From Prolixibacteraceae bacterium (GTDB lineage: Bacteria; Bacteroidota; Bacteroidia; Bacteroidales; Prolixibacteraceae): DNA of 44,602 nt. A model generated the notes under the pieces. That model was not told the DNA's origin. It searched no databases and worked only from the letters and a program-made list of their open reading frames with translations. Position 1 is the stretch's first letter, and each line of letters begins with the position of its first letter. The DNA lies in the NCBI GenBank assembly GCA_030602265.1, contig JAUWAB010000031.1, positions 1 through 44,602 on the forward strand, in the 5' to 3' direction. The position numbers and the translations under genes were made by a program. Below are positions 36,858 through 44,602 of this stretch, in pieces.

Positions 36858-39800
36858 ATGGCAACCAGTCAGAAACTTCAGCTCGACCCTGTAAACCTCG
36901 AATACTCAAGGTTTGTCAAGGACCAGATACTCACAGAGGTACAGTTGAATGAAATCATCGATTTCTTTGAAGACCAGAACCGCCTGACACGAACCAGCCT
37001 GATTGGTGTGGGCATCGTGTGCGGGTTAAAGGTAAAATCCACCGTTCAGGAAGTTCAGCTGTCTGCCGGGGTGGCAGTAACCACCGACGGAGACCTGATC
37101 AGGCTGGAAAACACCACTTATACCTGGTTCACAGAGTACAAGGCACCCGAAGAATGCAGATATGACCCGTTTTATTACCAGACAGGCGGCAGTGAAAAGA
37201 TGGTTACCCTGCTGGAACTGCTAACCAGCGAACAGCGTGATGAACTGGTCAAAAATACCAACGCCAAAGTGTTCACCATCGGAGAGCTGAACACCAGGAT
37301 CCCCAACTGGGTGGGATTGCTTTATCTGGAATACTATTCCCGGAAACCCGAAAAGTGTACCCCAACCCATTGCGACAACCTGGGAAGCCGGCAGGTGGCC
37401 CGGCCCAGGATCATGGCCGTGTCGCGTCCCGATATGGACCGGATCATCCGCAAGGAAGCGGGTGAAACCATGGGAGATTCCATCTGGACCAAATATCATG
37501 AAGCAGAGACAGAGCTCGCCAAAATGCCGGTAATCGCTGCCCACAGGGTGATCCTGAACAATACGGTAACCCTTTCTGCTTCAACGCTGGCCGGAGCCTA
37601 TTGCTCGACGGTAAAAAAGGGCAGTGAGGAATTATGCAACGCCATAGTGCAGCTTTACCGGACATTCCGTTTTGTATTAGACAAAGAAGGGGTACTAAAG
37701 GCCGAAGATGCTGTTAAAAGCCTGAAAATCATTCTGACCGAAAAAGTTACGCAGTTGCCCTACCAGTATGTATACGATTTTTACAAGGACATCATCACTG
37801 CCTACAACGAACTCCGGGAACTGCTCTGCAAGGTGGCCCTGGAATGCCTGCCCGATCTGTATGCCTTCCCCAAGCATATCATGTTAGGTGCAGCCAATTA
37901 CAAAGGAAAGGCCGCCTTACAGCCATACCGGCACCGGTTCTATCCCTCCCCTGCCGTTTCGGAACGACGCGAACAGATCTGCCAGGCAGTTACGATGATG
38001 AACCGCCTGATCGCCATGATATCAACCTTTAATCCCAACACGGCGGAGAACACTGCCCTAACACCCTCGAAAGATTATGACCAGCCTTTAGGCAACCGGG
38101 CAATACCCTTCTACTATCAGCCATTTACAAAAATCACCCCCGAATGGAACCACAAACTCAAACTTCAGGGCAGGGAAAACCTCAACCTCTCTTTTGGCAA
38201 TAAAACCGGCGGAGATCCGCTCGACAGCAACATCGACGGTTACAACTTCTTCCGGGTAGAAGGCCATATGGGCAAGGACTATAAAACAGCACTGGCCCAG
38301 ATCACCAAAATCCGGGATGAAAAAGGGATTCCGGTGGATGTGGTGGCCGTCAGACTGGGCGATGTAAAACTCAGCGACATCAACCTCGATGACTATGCCT
38401 GTCAGTTTGAGGATTTGAACACCATGCTGAGGGCATTCCAGGCAGAGATGAAATGCCTCATCGCGGATGCGTCGAAGTTTCTCTCCGGATTTACGCTGCA
38501 GCTTGAGAAACCGCACATCAGCCTCATCCGGGATATCGCCCTCGAAAACACACATAAGTGGATCATCACAGAGGCAATCCTGCCGAAAGAACAGGAACTT
38601 ATCGAAATGCCATCCACCAATATGGCCTACCGGATGGTGAGACCAGAAATGATGACCGGTGCCGATGTCATGGTCACGGGAATGATTGCCGATACGCAGT
38701 TTATCTCACCTAAAATCACCAGCTTCTGCGACCGCACCGAACTCTATTTTAAACTCGACCAGTTGGTCAAAACGGAAATAGAAATCAGTCAGGAGGCACT
38801 TGGAAAATATTATTTGCAGGCTCTTGAAACCAGTGTACCCACCGTTGAAGCTTTCATGGAAAAGGCCAGGACCCTGGTCCAGACCGATCCGCAATACACA
38901 AAACTAAATGAAGACGAAAAATATGTAGTGTTTGAATATCCGATGCAGATTATCGGATACCTCGATCAGATCCAGCGGTTTATTCCGGAATCGGTAAAGG
39001 ATATTTCCGAAAAGCTGATTCTGGATTATCAGGCCCTCGCCCGCTTATTCTGCAGGAGACTTAAGGTCATGAAAACCAGGCTGGAGAGCCACTTCAAATC
39101 GGTGAAAACGTTATCGGGATACGAAAACCGGTACATGGAAATCTTGGGCAAACTACCGGCCATTTGTTGCGGCAATGAAAAACTCGAAGTTATTCTGAAG
39201 GAAATCGAAAAACGCAAAGCCACCATACTTCAGAATCTCTCCTTTGCAAAGTTTGCACAGCAGCATCCCGGACTGGAGCACAAAGCCGGGGTGCACCGGG
39301 GAGGAACCTTGGTATTGGTGTATGCCACCACCGGTGGGAGAACCATCTCCAGAACTGAAGAGCTGCCTTTGCGGGAAGTGATCGAGAAGCTGCCCCTGAC
39401 CCGGGAATTCAGGAATCCTTACCGCGATATCGACACATTCTCCCAATATATGGTTGAAAATGAGGATCAGGTGGACAAGGAGGCAGAGCTGGCCATTTAC
39501 ATGAAAGAAAACAGCATCCGGCCGGGCAGTGTATTTTCCCAGACCATCATCCGGCAACTGAATGAAAGGATTGCGGATATCCGGCAAATTATCTGCAGGG
39601 AAATCAAACTTCCGGAAAAAGAGACCGTCATCGCCGATTTCTGCCTGCCTTACCTGTGTTGTTCCACTTGCCCGCCCGTCGCCTTCATCTTCGAAAAAGA
39701 GAAACCGGCACCCGAAATAAAACTAAGGCTCCCGGTAGACAAGGCTTGTGTTACCAGGGGAGAAATCGCGTTCTCAGAATACGCTCCGGTTGGTGAAAAG

Positions 39801-40793
39801 ATTGAATCAAAAGAGGCACCGGATGCCATTATCATGGAAAATCCGCCCCGTTTCGACACCCGCAAGGTTCCGCAAAATGCCCTCGGCAAAACAATAACCT
39901 TTACTGTGGGCGGTCTGCCAACCGATTGCACAATAATGATTTATCCGGAAATTCAATACAAGGTTTCCGGGAAAACGGCAGAAATTACCAACGAACAATT
40001 AATCGTTCTGTTTAACAATCAGACCGACGAAAGCCTGACAGGAAAGCAGACTTATATCTGGAAATTTGAAGATCTCCATCCGGAATACGTCCAGGAAGGG
40101 ATTGGTGATTTCAAGCTCGGATTTGATTTAATGCTGCTCAGAAGAAATAAGGTTACAGAGATTATTGCCGTGGTTACAGCCAAAGAGGATATCTGTAATT
40201 CCACGCCCGGCAGGGTGACCATAAAGGTACCTGTTGAAGAGAATACGAACGAATGCAACGCGCTGGTCAAAAAGTTCATCGAGGAAAAATTAGCGCTTTT
40301 GAAAGGCGCTGATATTGCACGACGTTTCAGACTCGTCAGAAGTCCTGAAGTACAGTCTCTTCACAACGATACTGTAAATCATTTCACGGCAGCCGGGGCA
40401 CTCAATCCGACTGATATAGCTGGAAAAAGCAGGCTGATCATGGTTATATCCGAAACCCTGATCCGGATATACCGGTTCGACACGGCCAACCTTTCAGAAG
40501 ATGCAGTCAGGGTCTTAGAGGAACTGCTGAGGTCGCTTCTCATGCTGATGCTGAACCTGGTCCGCTGTGACAAGGATATCGCCGCCGATCACCGGAACCA
40601 GATCGTCAAGAATCTCGCGATGTTCCATGAAATGCGCAGTCTGCTGATGGAGAAATACCTCCAGCTTGATTTCGGGAATGTTCTGGAAAAAGAGGTAGAT
40701 CAATTTTTCAACACCTTTATTTCCCAGGATGCAACCCTGAAAAAAGAACTGAAAACCATCCTTAAAGATCTCAGCGTATTTAAAGAGCGATGA
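36858..40793 (+). CDS. Unrecognised very large eCIS-associated protein, 1311 aa
   Basis: No named family can be assigned with confidence. The N-terminal 130 residues (LTEVQLNEIIDFFEDQNRLT, GVGIVCGLKV, then VTTDGDLI) resemble the attachment part of a tail fibre. A long helix-rich middle follows, then a Cys-rich patch near residue 930 (CLPYLCCSTCPP), an Ig/PKD-like beta segment of about 950-1130, and a helical C-terminus. There is no signal peptide or membrane helix. It takes the place between the Pvc12-like and tape-measure genes where PVC operons encode the tail fibre (Pvc13), so a fibre or peripheral baseplate role is plausible but unproven. Its stop overlaps the next start (ATGA). Confidence 0.55.
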   Translation: MATSQKLQLDPVNLEYSRFVKDQILTEVQLNEIIDFFEDQNRLTRTSLIGVGIVCGLKVKSTVQEVQLSAGVAVTTDGDLIRLENTTYTWFTEYKAPEECRYDPFYYQTGGSEKMVTLLELLTSEQRDELVKNTNAKVFTIGELNTRIPNWVGLLYLEYYSRKPEKCTPTHCDNLGSRQVARPRIMAVSRPDMDRIIRKEAGETMGDSIWTKYHEAETELAKMPVIAAHRVILNNTVTLSASTLAGAYCSTVKKGSEELCNAIVQLYRTFRFVLDKEGVLKAEDAVKSLKIILTEKVTQLPYQYVYDFYKDIITAYNELRELLCKVALECLPDLYAFPKHIMLGAANYKGKAALQPYRHRFYPSPAVSERREQICQAVTMMNRLIAMISTFNPNTAENTALTPSKDYDQPLGNRAIPFYYQPFTKITPEWNHKLKLQGRENLNLSFGNKTGGDPLDSNIDGYNFFRVEGHMGKDYKTALAQITKIRDEKGIPVDVVAVRLGDVKLSDINLDDYACQFEDLNTMLRAFQAEMKCLIADASKFLSGFTLQLEKPHISLIRDIALENTHKWIITEAILPKEQELIEMPSTNMAYRMVRPEMMTGADVMVTGMIADTQFISPKITSFCDRTELYFKLDQLVKTEIEISQEALGKYYLQALETSVPTVEAFMEKARTLVQTDPQYTKLNEDEKYVVFEYPMQIIGYLDQIQRFIPESVKDISEKLILDYQALARLFCRRLKVMKTRLESHFKSVKTLSGYENRYMEILGKLPAICCGNEKLEVILKEIEKRKATILQNLSFAKFAQQHPGLEHKAGVHRGGTLVLVYATTGGRTISRTEELPLREVIEKLPLTREFRNPYRDIDTFSQYMVENEDQVDKEAELAIYMKENSIRPGSVFSQTIIRQLNERIADIRQIICREIKLPEKETVIADFCLPYLCCSTCPPVAFIFEKEKPAPEIKLRLPVDKACVTRGEIAFSEYAPVGEKIESKEAPDAIIMENPPRFDTRKVPQNALGKTITFTVGGLPTDCTIMIYPEIQYKVSGKTAEITNEQLIVLFNNQTDESLTGKQTYIWKFEDLHPEYVQEGIGDFKLGFDLMLLRRNKVTEIIAVVTAKEDICNSTPGRVTIKVPVEENTNECNALVKKFIEEKLALLKGADIARRFRLVRSPEVQSLHNDTVNHFTAAGALNPTDIAGKSRLIMVISETLIRIYRFDTANLSEDAVRVLEELLRSLLMLMLNLVRCDKDIAADHRNQIVKNLAMFHEMRSLLMEKYLQLDFGNVLEKEVDQFFNTFISQDATLKKELKTILKDLSVFKER

Positions 40794-42247
40794 CAACCCA
40801 TAACCATATCATCCACCGGATCAATCTGGATATTGAGGCGCCGCCCGGCACCGACGGGCACCAGATTCAGGACAGGGTACTTCACATCCTGTACGACCAG
40901 ATACTGCCGGAAATCGGGAAAGAACTCGATGAACTGGATCTGGCCGGCCGCCATATCCGGATCGGAGAACTCAACCTGGACCTGGGTGATATGGGGGATG
41001 CCGGACTTGAGGAAGAGCTTCCCCTGAAAATGCGGCAACAGCTTTTCATGAGAATCAAGGCTTTCTCCGGCAGAACCGAAGATACTCTCCTGAAAACTCC
41101 CGAAAGCCGCCTTCCCTCTTTGTCAGGACCAATACCGCGTGAGCAGGATGACACTGTCCATGCAGAATCCCTCACCCCGGAACGTCAGATGCTGGATATA
41201 TTGATCCACTACCTGAAGACCGGACAACTCCCCTGGTACTGCGATGGTTCATCGATGGCACCGGCTGGGCAGGCAGTCACCGGAGCACTGTATAAGCTGG
41301 ATGCCGGGGACCGGGACCGGCTGAAAAACCTCCTCTCCTTTGACAGCAAAGCACTTTCAAGGCTGATCCTGCAATACGACAGTCCGGTGGCAGGTGAGGT
41401 GCTAACCCTGTTGCTGGCGCCTTCGGCAGGAATGAAGATGGATACCCTGAAAAAAGGAGTGGCCAAACTGACGAAAAAAGCTGCTTTGGCAGCCACACCT
41501 GAAGTGTATTTGCATAAAATCGGACAACTCCTGAAAAGCCCCCGGTTCAGTGAGGCTGCACTGGAGGTCAGGGAAAAAGAAATGCCGTCGGGCCTGGATA
41601 CTCAGCCATTGCACCATCGACTTGCCGGGGAGGGCGATAAACTGAAAAAGAAACCGGATTTACTTCAGGAAAATACCGGTACACGAGAGAAGCTGGAACG
41701 GCACGCAGATCATCCGGAACCAGTCCGCGGTGATGAGCTGCCGGAGGAGGGACTGCTGGTCACCCACGCCGGACTGATCCTCCTACATCCCTTTCTGGAA
41801 TATTTCTTCAGGGAATTCGGTCTTCTGGAAGGAGACCGGTTCAGGGACGGAAAGAGCCGGCTGACGGCGGCACAGATGTTAGGCTATCTGGCCACCGGGG
41901 AAGACAATCTGTATGAATACGATCTGCTATTCGAAAAATACCTGTGCGGCATCAGTCGGGATACACCGGTACTCCGGAAAAGCCTGCTGACGGCGGAGAT
42001 GAAAACAGAGTCAGGCAATCTGCTGAAGGCAGTGATCAGGCACTGGAAGGAACTCAAAAACACCTCACCAGACGGACTCCGGCAGGGATTTCTGATTCGC
42101 CGCGGAAAACTGGTCACCGGATCTTTCGGACATCGTTTACTGGTGGAAAAAGCCACCCAGGACATCCTGCTCAGCTGGCTGCCCTGGGGCATCGGCGTGA
42201 TTAAACTGCCCTGGCTGAGTGAAATAATGCATGTTGAATGGAATTAA
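40790..42247 (+). CDS. CIS tape-measure protein, Pvc14-like
   Basis: 485-aa member of the contractile injection system tape-measure family, thought to set tube length. The N-terminal domain has HIIHRINLDIEAP, QILPEIGKELDELD and IRIGELNLDLGDM. The C-terminal domain contains GLILLHPFLEYFFREFGLL, a QMLGYLATGEDNLYEYDLLFEKYLCG stretch, and PWGIGVIKLPWLSEI. Only about 220 residues of variable helical sequence lie between, which may mean a short tube. The start overlaps the upstream stop by 4 bases and the end overlaps the cargo gene by 10. Confidence 0.83.
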   Translation: MTTHNHIIHRINLDIEAPPGTDGHQIQDRVLHILYDQILPEIGKELDELDLAGRHIRIGELNLDLGDMGDAGLEEELPLKMRQQLFMRIKAFSGRTEDTLLKTPESRLPSLSGPIPREQDDTVHAESLTPERQMLDILIHYLKTGQLPWYCDGSSMAPAGQAVTGALYKLDAGDRDRLKNLLSFDSKALSRLILQYDSPVAGEVLTLLLAPSAGMKMDTLKKGVAKLTKKAALAATPEVYLHKIGQLLKSPRFSEAALEVREKEMPSGLDTQPLHHRLAGEGDKLKKKPDLLQENTGTREKLERHADHPEPVRGDELPEEGLLVTHAGLILLHPFLEYFFREFGLLEGDRFRDGKSRLTAAQMLGYLATGEDNLYEYDLLFEKYLCGISRDTPVLRKSLLTAEMKTESGNLLKAVIRHWKELKNTSPDGLRQGFLIRRGKLVTGSFGHRLLVEKATQDILLSWLPWGIGVIKLPWLSEIMHVEWN

Positions 42248-44157
42248 ATACCCTTGGAATGAAAGAAGTTGTAAAGAAACCGTCCACTGCGGCAACCCGG
42301 GAAAGTAAACCACTCCTGTCTGCCTCAGAACACTTTTTGTCTGCAGCGCCTGTCCAGGTTCAGAGAAAAAATGAACTAAGCCAGCCGGGAGATGCTTTGG
42401 AAAAAGAAGCAGACATGACGGCCGACAAAATTATGACCAAGTCAGAACAGGGGGCATCATCCCATTCAACCGGAGCGAACACCGCCAACGCATCAACGGC
42501 AACCATCCCGCAGTCGATCTCAGGTGCATCCGGAGGAAACGCGATGAATTCCTCAACGCGTGAAAAAATGGAAGGAGCCTTTGGGGCCGATTTCAGCGGA
42601 GTCAGAATACACACCGGACCCGAGGCAGAATCCATGAGCCGTTCCATCGGGGCACAGGCATTTACTTACGGCCAGGATATTTATTTCAACAACGGGAAAT
42701 ACAGCCCGTCAACCAGTCAGGGTCAACACCTGCTTGCCCATGAACTGACCCATGTGGTACAACAAAAGGGGAAAGTACATCGAAAAATTAATGAGACAAC
42801 CAATGATAAAATAGACACGACACAACCCATATGCAATGAAAAAGAGGCCCAAGAAAAAGAGAAATTCCTGAATACCGGATTTTTCGGCCCGAAAATTATT
42901 AAACCCTCCACCGGGTTAGGCAATTTTTGGTCGGTATATCTCCCCCGTCAAAAGAATTTGTCAATTATAGTGCTGGGTAAGGCAAAGTTCGTGAATGGAT
43001 TTACATTTAACGGACTCACCGCTTCGAGTGAAAACAGCAGCCTTGAAAAACTGGCCGGATTTCTAAACGTATTGGGTGATTCTGGTCTGATTCAAAAGAT
43101 TTTACCATTCTATACATGGACAGCTGATGAAAAGACAGAAGGTCTATCGAACCTGAAAAACAGATTGGAAGAGACCGTCAAACTTTGGCAAAACCCAGGA
43201 CATACCTTGTTTATTGATACTAACTGTTGGAGAGATGTTACGGCAACTCCCCGATTTATCATCCAAACGGCTGAAACAGGAGAGGCAAAACTCAACCAAA
43301 GCGGGAAAGGCATTGAAAATCTGCAAATCAATATGGTAAAGGTTCCCAAACCTGAAGAGCATGAGCAAATAAATTCTTTAATGAAGTCGGCCATTGAAAA
43401 AAGGGAGAATGAACTTCAAATGTCACTGGACAGGCCCGGGCTTTCCGTGGGTGCCAGTATGAGCAGATCAGGGAACATGACGCTGACTAACTTAAATCTG
43501 GAGAAAAGACCGGAAAGAACTCAAAACTGGAATGCTCTCTCGAGGAAAATGGTCATGTTTGAAAAGAATGAATTTACGCTTGATGAGGATGACAAGGCAA
43601 CGATCAACCAGTTTAAGAATGATTTTGCCGAGGCAGATCTCGATAAGGCCAACAGCAAAATTACTCTGGAGGGACATGCCTCTAAGGAGGGTTCAAAAAA
43701 ATATAACCGGGAGTTAGCACAAAAACGTATCAGTGAAGTAAAAAAAGAGATGGTTAACATCGGAATTGCAAAGATTGAGGAACGTGTAACCGAACACAAT
43801 GTTGATATAGGGGAAGCTGAATTATTTGACCAGAAGTACGCCCCATTTTTCCGAAGAGTAGATCTGTTTGTAGGTAAAGGAGAAATGCAAAACACTGTTG
43901 CCCACGAATTTGGGCATGTGTTTGGGCTGGATGATGAATATGTTGTAAAAGGCACATCCATTTCGGGAACCGGATATGCAGCTGGTGAAAAGGTCGGACA
44001 CAGCGCAATCTCAGAAAAGATGAACAAAGGCAAAGTTGTTGCTGAAAACAGTGATAACATGATGTCCTTAGGCAACGAGGTGAAGCCTCAGCATTATTTG
44101 ACTTTTGCCGAAGCTCTTGCATCGTTGACTATGAAAAACTGGAAAGTCCAGGGATAA
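42238..44157 (+). CDS. eCIS cargo candidate: DUF4157 (eCIS_core), OmpA-like and metallopeptidase regions
   Basis: 639-aa protein with several modules. Residues about 50-180 form the DUF4157/eCIS_core domain, found on many eCIS-associated proteins, with SQPGDALEKEADMTADKIM, FGADFSGVRIHTG and the metallo-motif HELTH (168-172). A middle region of unknown fold follows. About 440-545 resemble an OmpA C-terminal domain (GHASKEGSKKYNRELAQKRISEV). Then comes HEFGHVFGLDDEY, whose HEFGH at 556-560 is a classical zinc-peptidase motif, with NMMSLGNE possibly acting as a Met-turn. There is no signal peptide. The start overlaps the tape-measure gene by 10 bases; ATG at 42259, 11 bases after that stop, is an equally plausible start. 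Cargo or toxin status is inferred. Confidence 0.82.
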   Translation: MELNTLGMKEVVKKPSTAATRESKPLLSASEHFLSAAPVQVQRKNELSQPGDALEKEADMTADKIMTKSEQGASSHSTGANTANASTATIPQSISGASGGNAMNSSTREKMEGAFGADFSGVRIHTGPEAESMSRSIGAQAFTYGQDIYFNNGKYSPSTSQGQHLLAHELTHVVQQKGKVHRKINETTNDKIDTTQPICNEKEAQEKEKFLNTGFFGPKIIKPSTGLGNFWSVYLPRQKNLSIIVLGKAKFVNGFTFNGLTASSENSSLEKLAGFLNVLGDSGLIQKILPFYTWTADEKTEGLSNLKNRLEETVKLWQNPGHTLFIDTNCWRDVTATPRFIIQTAETGEAKLNQSGKGIENLQINMVKVPKPEEHEQINSLMKSAIEKRENELQMSLDRPGLSVGASMSRSGNMTLTNLNLEKRPERTQNWNALSRKMVMFEKNEFTLDEDDKATINQFKNDFAEADLDKANSKITLEGHASKEGSKKYNRELAQKRISEVKKEMVNIGIAKIEERVTEHNVDIGEAELFDQKYAPFFRRVDLFVGKGEMQNTVAHEFGHVFGLDDEYVVKGTSISGTGYAAGEKVGHSAISEKMNKGKVVAENSDNMMSLGNEVKPQHYLTFAEALASLTMKNWKVQG

Positions 44158-44175
44158 TAAACATAAATATTTGCT

Positions 44176-44602
44176 ATGGATTATACTGATCATCTGAACA
44201 TATTGGAGAGTAAAATACGATGGTCTCTGGATCAGTATTTTCATCCTGAAACTGATAAAGAATATAATAATCAGGTAATTACTGATACCCGAGATGAAAT
44301 TTCAAAGCTGATCAAACAGAATAGCCTGGGGGAGCCCGAATATATATGTCTACTGCTGTCGTATGTTCCACACATATCTCCCGGTTTCCTAACAAGAATC
44401 CTGTACGATTATCTCCCGAACGGAGGGGATTTTCCGGAATTTGGCGCCGTCAAGGGGAAAAACCACAGAGGCCTGATTCCAACCGGGGAAACATTTCTCT
44501 TTATAGCCGGGGGCAACGACCCGGAGAAACAGCAGAAACTACTCAGTATATTTGACAACAACCATCCTTTTGCCCGGAACCATATCCTGTCGCTGGAGTC
44601 AG
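44176..44602 (+). CDS. N-terminal part of a probable eCIS AAA+ ATPase, Pvc15-like (cut by window edge)
   Basis: Open from the ATG at 44176 (MDYTDHLNILESKIR...) to the window end, 142 codons without a stop. The visible part has no Walker motifs. It includes GKNHRGLIPTGETFLFIAGG and a following FDNNHPFARNHILSLES, which resemble the N-terminal region of the AAA+ ATPases encoded in Bacteroidota eCIS clusters, which are thought to help assembly or cargo loading. It lies 18 bases after the cargo gene. The identification needs the missing C-terminal part. Confidence 0.55.
   Translation, partial: MDYTDHLNILESKIRWSLDQYFHPETDKEYNNQVITDTRDEISKLIKQNSLGEPEYICLLLSYVPHISPGFLTRILYDYLPNGGDFPEFGAVKGKNHRGLIPTGETFLFIAGGNDPEKQQKLLSIFDNNHPFARNHILSLES

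Noticed and set aside
20977-44602. Prophage interpretation of the tail-like genes
   Set aside because: No capsid, portal, terminase, integrase or lysis module, and the DUF4255, DUF5908, CIS tape-measure and eCIS_core families are specific to injection systems.
20977-44602. Type VI secretion system
   Set aside because: No TssJ/L/M membrane complex, ClpV or canonical TssB/C pair is seen; the sheath is phage-like and not split into two subunits.

Overview
The window looks like a Bacteroidota chromosome segment of roughly 50% GC. The pointers are a Bacteroidota-type mevalonate kinase, a caa3 oxidase with a subunit IV, a fused CcoNO cbb3 oxidase, a -7 element matching TAnnTTTG, few Shine-Dalgarno sequences, and an extracellular contractile injection system (eCIS) of the type found in that phylum. 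No tRNA, rRNA, CRISPR array, transposase or phage packaging gene was seen.

Region 1 (1-3102, plus strand) holds a GHMP-family mevalonate kinase, an SH3-containing N-acetylmuramoyl-L-alanine amidase and a Ppx/GppA phosphatase. Region 2 (3059-8264, minus strand) is a tight operon read leftward: sco, coxA, coxC, subunit IV, coxB with a fused cytochrome c, ctaB. Together these encode an A2-type caa3 oxidase with its copper chaperone and haem O synthase. ctaB and the phosphatase gene converge and overlap at their 3' ends.

Region 3 (8644-20567, plus strand) is divergent from region 2 across a 379-base regulatory gap. It begins with a three-gene quinol:cytochrome c module (Tat-exported iron-sulfur protein, NrfD/ActC-like membrane protein, membrane-anchored cytochrome c), a cut-down relative of alternative complex III. 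It continues directly into a cbb3 oxidase operon: ccoS, a triple fusion of CcoN, CcoO and an extra cytochrome c domain, ccoQ, a mono-haem ccoP, ccoG, ccoH, a SafE/TauE-like membrane protein and ccoI. A plausible electron path is menaquinol to the ActBC-like pair, to the membrane cytochrome c, to cbb3. The second CcoP haem domain seems to have moved onto the C-terminus of CcoNO.

Region 4 (20977 to the right edge, plus strand) is an eCIS operon, related to PVC/Afp particles. Its order is a Pvc16-like cap protein, an unrecognised 401-aa protein, two sheath proteins (the second with a large coiled-coil insertion), two tube proteins, a DUF5908 small protein, a LysM tube-baseplate adaptor, a VgrG-like spike, a PAAR tip, a gp25-like baseplate protein, a baseplate J-like protein, a Pvc12-like wedge protein, an unrecognised 1311-aa protein, a CIS tape-measure protein, a DUF4157/eCIS_core cargo candidate carrying OmpA-like and metallopeptidase regions, and the N-terminal part of a probable Pvc15-type AAA+ ATPase. 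Most junctions are a few bases or overlap, consistent with one transcript. The cargo candidate and the two unrecognised proteins are the least described parts.
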